Part shown: positions 1 through 5,836 of the stretch, in pieces
How positions within the stretch are numbered: position 1 is the first letter of the stretch
Layout of the letters: each line of letters opens with the position of its first letter
Origin: Chloroflexi bacterium RBG_16_57_11
GTDB lineage: Bacteria > Chloroflexota > Anaerolineae > Anaerolineales > UBA4823
Direction: 5' to 3'
Assembly: GCA_001795165.1 (NCBI GenBank)
Contig: MGNS01000166.1
Location: forward strand, 1 to 5,949
Length of the DNA: 5,949 nucleotides
Notes under the pieces: generated by a model
What the model was told of the DNA's origin: nothing
Seen by the model: only the letters and a program-made list of their open reading frames with translations
The model's database searches: none
Program-made: the position numbers and the translations under genes

Positions 1-60
1 CAACCATTTAACCACGCTTTTACCAACTTTGGAACGATCACGGTCTAGGGGGAGGTAGGG

Positions 61-66
61 TATAAT
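61..66 (+). promoter_or_regulatory. Candidate promoter -10 box in the operon leader
   Basis: The leader (1-113) contains a perfect TATAAT at 61-66, which would place transcription start near 72-75. A TTGGAA at 29-34 is 26 bases upstream, too far for a normal sigma-70 spacing. The place where a -35 should sit (about 38-43) reads TCACGG, a poor match, and the spacer is G-rich (GGGGGAGG then GGG, 48-60). The promoter may therefore need an activator, or the match may be chance. No other promoter-like site is evident between the genes, so this is the best candidate driver of the whole run. Confidence 0.35.
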
Positions 67-100
67 TATTAATATGATGTTGGCTTGGTTTATTGGTATC

Positions 101-104
101 GAGG
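101..104 (+). promoter_or_regulatory. Shine-Dalgarno site that decides the first gene's start
   Basis: GAGG lies 9 bases before the ATG at 114. The alternative in-frame TTG at 93 has no purine-rich motif upstream, and its seven extra residues would not lengthen a recognisable domain. This supports ATG 114 as the start. Confidence 0.55.
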
Positions 105-113
105 CACAATAAC

Positions 114-908
114 ATGTCTGATGATGCGGATTCCAGACTCAAACCGGATTATGATCGGGCTGAGGATCAGGCTAAAATCGATCAAGACGAGATAGATCAA
201 GACCGAGGCGCCCAGTCATCCGCTCCCCAGGTGGATACTGATCAGGTCATCGAGGACCGGCCGGCGGGATATCCTTATATCAATTTGGCCTGGATTATCA
301 ATAACTTACGGCAAAACCTGCCTCCAGATGATCCAACGCCAGCAGAATTGGTCAAGGTATTTCGTTTATTTGTGGACTATCATATACGTCTCAATGACTG
401 GAATGACCTTCATAACCAGCTGAGTGATATCTTGTTCAACTACGGGCAGTTTTCGCGTGAGGTGGAGCGCTTGTCTGACTCGAACGAAGATCCAGAGCCA
501 CGCGCTATTGGCATTCACTGGCATCCGGTGGCGCAGAGGGTAACTGCCCTGCTCGATTGGGCGAGTGTCCCGCGCAGCATCTTTCCGGCCGAGCCATTCG
601 CCAGATTGCAAGACCGGATGATTGGGCCTGCCTGGGCGGTAGAATTGTGCAAATCCTCCGACCGGTTGGAAAGTTTGACGCGGCCAGCGGATATTCCTCG
701 TTTATTTCTCCAGCCTCGAGAGCCCTTCGCTTCTCGCTCGCAATATGTTGATATCAACGAGTTGTACGACGCCGGTTCGGAATTTTATGATGTTGCGGAG
801 AGGTGGATGTACCTGGTCGATCGGCACGTCCATAAAATTACTAAAGAATTACTCAATCTCTCCCGGCTGTTGCTAAGCACATTGGTGAATGACCGATGGA
901 CGGCGTGA
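114..908 (+). CDS. Uncharacterised soluble helical protein, acidic N-terminus
   Basis: This 264-residue protein is not one I recognise. Start ATG 114 is chosen over TTG 93 because of the GAGG at 101-104. Residues 1-50 are highly charged and probably disordered, rich in Asp and Gln, and include the short repeat IDQDE/IDQDR at 22-31. From about residue 53 the chain looks folded and mainly alpha-helical: a helix-rich part around 76-120 containing DWNDLHNQLSDIL (95-107), a Trp/His-rich stretch (IHWHP, 134-138), and a C-terminal amphipathic part (about 213-262). There is no signal peptide, no membrane segment and no nucleotide-binding or catalytic motif; the single Cys is C179. The next gene starts 13 bases before this one stops, so the two are probably co-translated and may form a complex with the cytoplasmic part of the downstream membrane protein. 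A regulatory or adaptor role is plausible but is inference only. Confidence 0.8.
   Translation: MSDDADSRLKPDYDRAEDQAKIDQDEIDQDRGAQSSAPQVDTDQVIEDRPAGYPYINLAWIINNLRQNLPPDDPTPAELVKVFRLFVDYHIRLNDWNDLHNQLSDILFNYGQFSREVERLSDSNEDPEPRAIGIHWHPVAQRVTALLDWASVPRSIFPAEPFARLQDRMIGPAWAVELCKSSDRLESLTRPADIPRLFLQPREPFASRSQYVDINELYDAGSEFYDVAERWMYLVDRHVHKITKELLNLSRLLLSTLVNDRWTA
177..206 (+). repeat. 15-bp imperfect tandem repeat inside the first gene
   Basis: Two adjacent 15-base units (177-191 and 192-206) share 11 of 15 positions, the core being GATCAAGAC, and encode IDQDE followed by IDQDR. The repeat keeps the frame and sits in the presumably disordered acidic N-terminus, so it looks like a small in-frame duplication. 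No wider array is present. Confidence 0.6.
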
Positions 909-2362
909 CGCTGCCGCCTTCACCAATGCAATCCCTCCAGGCCGAGCACGAGCGCTTGCTGGCCAGGCTGGATGAGATTGGCGGCGCGCCATGCCCCGGT
1001 CCGGCGCCGGTATCCCTGGATGCGCTGCCACTCGATACACAGGCGTTAGTCCACGAAGCGCGTTTCTATATCGAAAGATCCCGGATGGAATCGGAGTGGA
1101 TCGCCGAAGCACGTGACCGAAGCCAGTTGCGTGCCAACCTTCGATTTTGGGCTTCTTTTTTGTTGAATTGCACTGGCACTTACCCCGATACCACGTTGCT
1201 TCCGGCGCGCGCCTATCGCTCGCAGCTTTCTGAGTTGCCCGGGACATCTCAGTCTGGCATGGAAACCGTATATCAAACCGGCGAGACCTCTGCAAAAATG
1301 AATGGTGAAATACCAGCCGAGACGAGATCTGTATACCAGGGTGAGTATTCAGAGCAAGCCGACTCGGACTTCATCCCGGCTGTACAATCGGAAAAACCTG
1401 CCTGGTTCTCGAAGATATCACGCATGATGGGTTTAGTGGCGATCTTGATTGTTGGTGCGATCCCATTGGCGGCGGTCTGCCTGGCGCTGAGTCTGTTTTA
1501 TAGTCTGGACAACCAAAGCTATTGGGCATGGTCGGGGAATTATGCTACCCAAACGGCGAATGTCGCTTCCAGATCCCCCGTGAATACCCCTGAGTTGCCC
1601 GGTATCCAAACACCGTTGCCGACCTTGAGCCTACCGGGTTTCAATCCCGGCACCGAATTGCCGCTCGTGTTTGCTCGTGTCACATTCAAGAAAAGTTCTA
1701 ATGACGGATCAGGTTGTTTTCCGAAGCTATTATTGAATCTGAACGCACCTGCGGTTATTGATGGGACGGCTATTCCACCTGGCGACGTTATGGTTTCCCT
1801 CGCCGGGTCGGATCAGGTAGTTGCCAGTGGGATTCTCGAGCCCGGTTCGGATCCTTTGGCCCTCGAATTGGGAGCTGGTGACTTGCCTCAACGGCCTTTG
1901 GATTGGTTAATCCAGGTGGAGCATCCCTGGCTGGATGTGGAAGCGGTCATCATAACCCGGTCAATGCTGACGGATTGTGCCAGCCAACAGGTATTGATCG
2001 AATATCAATCTGGAGCAGGACTAGAAACTTGGCGTACCGCCAGGAATAAGCCTGTAGAGGGGGATCTGGGCTTGACCTGGAGTTTGCTCACCTGGGGCCC
2101 GGATGCGCTGGAGGGTTTGGACTGGGTGGCTGCCTTCAGATTGCAGGCATCAGGTGGAAATGGAAAGTATGTATACTTCGCCGAAGGCAATCTTGCGGCC
2201 CCTTCGGCTGGGCGCGTGATGGGCAGCCTGCTTCCGGGAGATCAAGTTGTCCTGGGACAGAGAAGCTGTATGTCTGGTGTTGCCCGGGTGGGGGTGACCT
2301 CTGCCGGGCAGGTACTACGACGTGCACTGGCAGTTCAGTTGGTTACTCCAGAATGCCGATAG
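896..2362 (+). CDS. Uncharacterised single-span membrane protein with extracytoplasmic beta-rich domain
   Basis: This 488-residue protein is not assignable to a named family by eye. Start ATG 896 has GGTGA at 884-888, 7 bases upstream; ATG 926 (residue 11) is an alternative. The layout is visible. Residues 11-30 are a charged, possibly coiled helix. Residues about 48-90 form another helical region ending in NLRFWASFLLNC. Residues 110-172 are a polar linker. Residues about 178-203 are one strong hydrophobic span, preceded by Lys/Arg (KISR), which predicts a cytoplasmic N-terminus. Residues 205-255 are a Pro/Thr/Asn-rich stalk. Residues 256-488 look beta-rich, with four Cys (274, 361, 458, 487) that could form two disulfides outside the cell. 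The last about 80 residues, with GGNGKYVYF near 420-428, resemble the strand pattern of bacterial Ig-like/PKD-type surface domains, but this is weak. It overlaps the previous gene by 13 bases and precedes the dodecin gene by 18. A sensor, anchor or scaffold role is inferred only from topology. Confidence 0.82.
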   Translation: MDGVTLPPSPMQSLQAEHERLLARLDEIGGAPCPGPAPVSLDALPLDTQALVHEARFYIERSRMESEWIAEARDRSQLRANLRFWASFLLNCTGTYPDTTLLPARAYRSQLSELPGTSQSGMETVYQTGETSAKMNGEIPAETRSVYQGEYSEQADSDFIPAVQSEKPAWFSKISRMMGLVAILIVGAIPLAAVCLALSLFYSLDNQSYWAWSGNYATQTANVASRSPVNTPELPGIQTPLPTLSLPGFNPGTELPLVFARVTFKKSSNDGSGCFPKLLLNLNAPAVIDGTAIPPGDVMVSLAGSDQVVASGILEPGSDPLALELGAGDLPQRPLDWLIQVEHPWLDVEAVIITRSMLTDCASQQVLIEYQSGAGLETWRTARNKPVEGDLGLTWSLLTWGPDALEGLDWVAAFRLQASGGNGKYVYFAEGNLAAPSAGRVMGSLLPGDQVVLGQRSCMSGVARVGVTSAGQVLRRALAVQLVTPECR

Positions 2363-2366
2363 TTCC

Positions 2367-2372
2367 AAGGAG
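2367..2372 (+). promoter_or_regulatory. Strong Shine-Dalgarno site of the dodecin gene
   Basis: AAGGAG lies 8 bases before ATG 2381, separated from it by an A-rich spacer. It is among the best ribosome sites in the window, fitting a small protein made in multiples for a 12-subunit shell. Confidence 0.75.
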
Positions 2373-2380
2373 AGAAAAAA

Positions 2381-2599
2381 ATGAGCGAGAGTGTGTACAA
2401 AGTCATTGAGCTGGTTGGAACCAGCCCGGAGTCTTGGGAAAAGGCTGCGTCGATCGCTGTAGAGACGGCAGCAAAGAGCTTGCGTGACATGCGTGTAGCA
2501 GAGGTTGTTGAGCAAGATCTGGTTATTGAGGATGGGAAGGTGCGCGCCTTCCGCGCAAAGGTGAAGGTCTCTTTCAAGTATCATATAGAAGAGGACTAG
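2381..2599 (+). CDS. Dodecin-family protein, variant lacking the canonical flavin-binding Trp
   Basis: The 72-residue product has the normal dodecin length and signature: an N-terminal strand VYKVIELVGTS (5-15), a helix (about 17-36) ending in SLRDM, a second strand around AEVVEQ (40-45), an IEDGKV turn (49-54) and a final strand ending VSFKY (63-67). Characterised dodecins assemble into hollow dodecamers that store or sequester flavins (FMN, riboflavin and relatives), with stacked Trp residues sandwiching the isoalloxazine ring. At the position where those have Trp-Phe-Glu-Val, this protein has V39-A40-E41-V42, and the Gln on the last strand that contacts flavin is R58. The fold is likely kept, but canonical flavin stacking is not expected. 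From memory such Trp-less members exist as a subgroup; their ligand is unclear to me. The gene sits 18 bases after the membrane-protein gene and 25 before the next start, so it is likely co-transcribed. Confidence 0.93.
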   Translation: MSESVYKVIELVGTSPESWEKAASIAVETAAKSLRDMRVAEVVEQDLVIEDGKVRAFRAKVKVSFKYHIEED

Positions 2600-2604
2600 G
2601 TTGG

Positions 2605-2626
2605 GTGCGGCGATTTTTGGCCGCAT
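2605..2626 (+). promoter_or_regulatory. Hairpin overlapping the start of the nuclease-like gene
   Basis: TGCGGC (2606-2611) and GCCGCA (2620-2625) form a perfect 6-bp GC-rich stem around an 8-base loop (GATTTTTG), with a possible G-U pair added at 2605/2626. The T run is in the loop rather than after the stem, so it is not a standard terminator. The stem includes the A and possibly the T of ATG 2625, so in mRNA it could hide that start and lower or couple translation. Confidence 0.4.
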
Positions 2627-3869
2627 GATGACATTGCATCGTTTCTTCATTTTTGCCCTGATAGCTTGGCTGGCAGCCGGGTGTTCGCTGGCAAGACCGT
2701 CGCGGTCGCAAATGGTTACGCCAGGCCAGGCACCTGTGCACACCAACACTCTCGAGCCAACTAAAGTGGATCTGGTCGAGACTGGAACTGCTGGAAAACC
2801 TACCAACACAGCCTCCCCTGAGACCCCACATCGCCTGGTCACCGCGAATATCGCGCCTACACCGACCGCTGATCTGCTGGCCTGCTTGCCAGATGACCCG
2901 GGTATCACCGGGCTGGTCAGCTGGGTGATCGATGGCGAGACTTTCGTGATCGATATTGCTGGGCGGCAAGAGACTGTGCGCCTGTTTGGGATCGATGCGG
3001 TTCCGCTCACTGAGGAGATCACACGAAGTCTGCTCGACCGTCGGGTTGTTCGTCTGGTAGCTGATGAAGGCTCGCGCGACGCACAGGGGCGTTTTCTGCG
3101 CTATGTCCTGTATCTGGATGGACGGTTCATAAACGATGAGCTCCTCCGGAGCGGAGCTGCACGGCTGGATCAGGATGCAGCCGGCTTGGCTTGTGGATCC
3201 CAATTTCGTTCAGCGGAGGATTTTGCCGTTCAGGCCGGCCTTGGCATCTGGGGGTATCCGGCTGTGGCTGCGCTGCCGACCGAACTCCAGCCAACCGTAT
3301 CTCCCAGTCCGCCTACGGTTTCCCCCGGCTCAGCTATGACACCCTCAGTATCGCCATCATTCACACCGGGGACTGCGACCACGATTGCCCCTCCAGCGAC
3401 CCTTGCACCGACCGGTTCACCGGCCAGCCCGACCAATACACTTCCACCCACCGTCACCGCGGGACCAACTTCCGGGGTGACCCCGACGCGAACTGCCACC
3501 CAGCCGGTGGCCACCGGTACGGTTGTCGGGACGGTTGTGCAAATTGTACACATTTTCTATAATGGATTACTGGATCCTTACGAATCCGATGAATATATCG
3601 AAATCAAAAATTTCGAGAATACTGCCGTAGATTTGACAGACTGGTTTATATTTGAAGATAATAATTCTGAAATTTTTTTCTTCCCTGATTTTAGCTTGCC
3701 GGCGGGCCAGTCGTGTCGCATTTATACATATCAGGTCCAGGCCGATAGCTGTGTGCAGGATAGTTTCCGAAGTTATTTTGAAGTTTGGAATAACGACGCC
3801 GATTGCGGCTTTCTTTACGATTGGGATTTCGAAGAAAGATCGTCGTTCTGTTACGGGGAGCCGCCATGA
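2625..3869 (+). CDS. Lipoprotein with a staphylococcal-nuclease-like domain and a lamin-tail domain
   Basis: From ATG 2625 the product has 414 residues. It begins with a lipoprotein signal (FFIFALIAWLAAGC, lipidated Cys 20), so it should be exported and membrane-anchored. A Thr/Pro-rich spacer (21-85) leads to an SNase-like (thermonuclease) fold at about 95-210, with the expected strands DGETFVI, VRLFGID, GRFLRYVLY, the helix FINDELLRSGAARL and a final LGIWG. By family comparison the Arg pair is present (R119, R156) and so is the metal-site Asp (D124). The other metal Asp is Glu (E105), and the catalytic Glu of the usual DTPE motif is missing (D124-A-V-P), so activity is doubtful. A Thr/Pro/Ser linker (214-297) precedes a lamin-tail (LTD) domain at about 305-410, marked by DEYIEIKN, VDLTDWFIF, LPAGQ and VWNNDADCG. 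Cysteines come in even sets, two flanking the SNase part (87, 190) and four in the LTD (364, 376, 394, 409), suggesting disulfides. TTG 2601, with GAGGA 5 bases upstream, is an alternative start adding eight residues. Its last bases overlap the next gene (ATGA). Confidence 0.9.
   Translation: MMTLHRFFIFALIAWLAAGCSLARPSRSQMVTPGQAPVHTNTLEPTKVDLVETGTAGKPTNTASPETPHRLVTANIAPTPTADLLACLPDDPGITGLVSWVIDGETFVIDIAGRQETVRLFGIDAVPLTEEITRSLLDRRVVRLVADEGSRDAQGRFLRYVLYLDGRFINDELLRSGAARLDQDAAGLACGSQFRSAEDFAVQAGLGIWGYPAVAALPTELQPTVSPSPPTVSPGSAMTPSVSPSFTPGTATTIAPPATLAPTGSPASPTNTLPPTVTAGPTSGVTPTRTATQPVATGTVVGTVVQIVHIFYNGLLDPYESDEYIEIKNFENTAVDLTDWFIFEDNNSEIFFFPDFSLPAGQSCRIYTYQVQADSCVQDSFRSYFEVWNNDADCGFLYDWDFEERSSFCYGEPP
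3264..3515 (+). other. GC-rich Thr/Pro/Ser linker region between SNase-like and LTD domains
   Basis: This stretch encodes about 84 residues made almost entirely of Thr, Pro, Ser, Ala, Gly and Val, with degenerate motifs such as PTVSPSPPTVSPGS. It is a typical extended, possibly glycosylated spacer of surface proteins. GC counted by hand over 3421-3540 is about 69%. The low-complexity composition also creates a long open frame on the opposite strand (3230-3553), which is an artefact. Confidence 0.75.
3855..3860 (+). promoter_or_regulatory. Shine-Dalgarno site that fixes the start of the DUF885 gene
   Basis: GGGGAG lies 5 bases before ATG 3866, inside the end of the preceding gene. Together with the ATGA start-stop overlap (3866-3869) it argues for translational coupling, and for rejecting the upstream in-frame ATG 3803, which would place 21 Arg-rich residues before the lipoprotein signal. 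Confidence 0.7.
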
Positions 3870-5794
3870 GCCAGGCGAAGCGCTGTTGGAAGAGTCTGGT
3901 CCTCGGCATGATCATCCTATCGCTGATTACCTTGCCAGGTTGTCGTTCAGCTGAGCCTACACCCCTCGCGACTCAAACAAAACCACCCGACGATACCCGA
4001 CCTACGGTGACCGTCCGCAAATATGAAACAGCCAGCGTTGAAACGGACACACCGGTACAGATTACCGAAACACCGGTATTGAAAACCGTTACCGCGCCGC
4101 CAGGTGTTCCATTCGACGCTTTTATCGAAGAAACCTTTGCACAATTGATGCAGAACGATCCGGAATGGGCCACCGCCGAAGGCCTGGCCGACCGAGTCAA
4201 GGCGGATGCGACGCTCCTGACGGATCTCTCACCTGAAGGAATCCGCCAGACCCAGGAGCTGCAACGCACGTTGTTGGATCAGCTCCGCCGCTACCCGCGA
4301 TCTGCTCTCAGCCGCGAACAGCAGCTCACCTACGATGCTTTTGAGTGGTACCTGGACGATCTGGTGCACGGTCAGCAATTTACAGACTACGGATATCCCA
4401 TCAACCAGCTCAGAGTGTTGAGTGTGCCCTACTTGACAGAATACTTGTTCAGCGATCAGCACACCATAACTGATGAAGAGGACGCCCAGGCATACTTGAA
4501 GCGCCTGGGGCAGGTGGGGGAAAAGCTCGATTATATCCTCGCCAGCCTGGAGCAGCGTGAGGCGCAGGGCCTCATTACCCCGCGGCGTGTGATTGAAGCC
4601 AGCCTGGGGGATATCCAGCTCATGGCGAACAGTACGCCCCAGCAAACCTTGTACTATACGGCACTCGTGAATCATCTGGCGCCATTGAGCAGTATTTCAC
4701 CCGAGATCAAACAGACATTGCTCGATCAAGCTGAAACGGAGATTGGCGCCACAGTGATCCCCGCCTACCAGCAGCTTGCATCCTTTCTGGAAGGCCAGCG
4801 CAAGCGCGCCCCACTGGAGGATGGTCTCTGGCAGTATCCGCGGGGCGACGAGTATTATCGTTATGTCTTGCGCCATCACACGACGACCGATTTGACCCCC
4901 GATGAGATTCACCAGATGGGAGTTGATGAGCTGAATCGCCTGCAGGAAGAAATGCGCCAGCGCTTCGATCAGCTTGGTTATCCGAAACAGGCCAGTATCA
5001 ATGACCTGTATACACGCGTGGCTAACGAAAGCGGAATAGTGACAGGCTGGATGGTGAAGCAAACCTATGAGGTGATCATTTCAAAGGCTGAGGATCGGTT
5101 GGACGAAGCTTTTAACTTGCAGCCAGCCTCCGAGCTGGAGGTGAGAGAATTCCCTGCCGGTCAGGCATTTTACACCCCCGCGCCTTTGGATGCTTCCAGA
5201 CCGGGCATTTTTTATGTGCCTGTGGAGGAGGACCAGCTACGCTTCAAGATGGACACGCTGGCGTTTCATGAGGCTCTCCCAGGGCATCATTTTCAGATCT
5301 CACTGGCCCGCAAGCAGGATCTGCCGCTCTTCCGTGATGTGGTGGTGTTCGGCGCCTATACCGAGGGGTGGGGCATGTACGCCGAGCACCTGGCTGGAGA
5401 TCTGGGATGGTACGCCGATGATCCGTATGGCGACCTGGGCCGGTTACAATCCGAGGCATTCCGCGCGGCTCGCATGGTTGTGGATACCGGTCTGCATTCA
5501 AAAGGCTGGAATTTTGACCAGGCAGTGAATTTTCTGGTTGAGAACACCGGCTTGCCTTACCAACAGATGGCCAACGAAGTCACCCGCTACATCGCTTGGC
5601 CCGGACAGGCTGTCTCCTATGAAGTGGGCTTGCTCAAGCTTCTCGAGCTACGCCAGAAAGCGGAAGAACAATTGGGCGAGCGTTTCGATCTTAAAGCTTT
5701 CCATCGGGTAATTCTCGAGGCAGGCAGCGTTCCGCTCGAAGTACTCGAGCGTGTGGTGGATGAGTACCTGACCTTGGCTTCGAGCGATCCATAA
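3866..5794 (+). CDS. DUF885-family lipoprotein, putative zinc metallopeptidase
   Basis: From ATG 3866 the product has 642 residues. The N-terminus (KRCWKSLVLGMIILSLITLPGC) is a lipoprotein signal with lipidated Cys 26, followed by a Thr/Pro-rich tether (27-80). The rest, about 82-638, matches the DUF885 family in length and landmarks: an alpha-helical N-terminal half, then AFHEALPGHHFQ (466-477) with H468, E469 and H474/H475, then YTEGWGMYAE (498-507), then RMVVDTGLHSKGW (536-548), and YIAWPGQAVSYEVG (575-588). The HExxPGHH motif followed about 25 residues later by EGWxxYAE is the expected metal site (E500 or E507 as the third ligand) of a family related in layout to M32-type carboxypeptidases. 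I infer a cell-surface peptidase, but the substrate is unknown and few members are characterised. All motif residues look intact, with no frameshift or truncation. The start overlaps the preceding lipoprotein gene by 4 bases (ATGA) and the RidA-family gene follows after 42 bases. Confidence 0.93.
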   Translation: MSQAKRCWKSLVLGMIILSLITLPGCRSAEPTPLATQTKPPDDTRPTVTVRKYETASVETDTPVQITETPVLKTVTAPPGVPFDAFIEETFAQLMQNDPEWATAEGLADRVKADATLLTDLSPEGIRQTQELQRTLLDQLRRYPRSALSREQQLTYDAFEWYLDDLVHGQQFTDYGYPINQLRVLSVPYLTEYLFSDQHTITDEEDAQAYLKRLGQVGEKLDYILASLEQREAQGLITPRRVIEASLGDIQLMANSTPQQTLYYTALVNHLAPLSSISPEIKQTLLDQAETEIGATVIPAYQQLASFLEGQRKRAPLEDGLWQYPRGDEYYRYVLRHHTTTDLTPDEIHQMGVDELNRLQEEMRQRFDQLGYPKQASINDLYTRVANESGIVTGWMVKQTYEVIISKAEDRLDEAFNLQPASELEVREFPAGQAFYTPAPLDASRPGIFYVPVEEDQLRFKMDTLAFHEALPGHHFQISLARKQDLPLFRDVVVFGAYTEGWGMYAEHLAGDLGWYADDPYGDLGRLQSEAFRAARMVVDTGLHSKGWNFDQAVNFLVENTGLPYQQMANEVTRYIAWPGQAVSYEVGLLKLLELRQKAEEQLGERFDLKAFHRVILEAGSVPLEVLERVVDEYLTLASSDP

Positions 5795-5824
5795 TCCTAC
5801 CTCTATTCACCTGGCATGAATTGT

Positions 5825-5830
5825 AAGGAG
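5825..5830 (+). promoter_or_regulatory. Shine-Dalgarno site supporting a TTG start for the RidA-family gene
   Basis: AAGGAG lies 6 bases before TTG 5837, and an in-frame TAA (5834-5836) directly precedes that TTG, so no longer start is possible in this frame. The 42-base gap after the DUF885 gene (5795-5836) holds no hairpin with a T-run, so read-through is likely. Confidence 0.7.
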
Positions 5831-5836
5831 CGGTAA

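Noticed and set aside
48..60. G-rich run in the leader considered as a G-quadruplex
   Set aside because: Only two runs reach three or more G and the others are shorter, so it does not meet the usual four-tract pattern.
93..113. TTG start extending the first gene by seven residues
   Set aside because: No ribosome site precedes it, whereas GAGG at 101-104 serves ATG 114.
2315..3203. Long open frames on the minus strand (235 and 209 residues) opposite the dodecin and nuclease-like genes
   Set aside because: They lie opposite a clear dodecin and SNase domain, overlap each other, and their translations have no recognisable fold; the + strand genes explain the region.
3230..3553. Minus-strand open frame of 107 residues rich in Val and Gly
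   Set aside because: It is the mirror image of the Thr/Pro-rich linker, whose GC-rich low-complexity codons lack stops on the other strand.
3598..3616. Perfect 7-bp inverted repeat TCGAAAT/ATTTCGA with a 5-base spacer, resembling an operator
   Set aside because: It lies inside the lamin-tail coding region in a very AT-rich stretch, with no gene start nearby, so chance is the simplest explanation.
3803..3865. Upstream in-frame ATG that would lengthen the DUF885 protein by 21 residues
   Set aside because: It adds an Arg-rich stretch before a complete lipoprotein signal and lies deep inside the previous gene; ATG 3866 has GGGGAG at a proper distance and a classic ATGA overlap.
5795..5836. Terminator between the DUF885 and RidA-family genes
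   Set aside because: No GC-rich stem followed by a T-run is present in these 42 bases.
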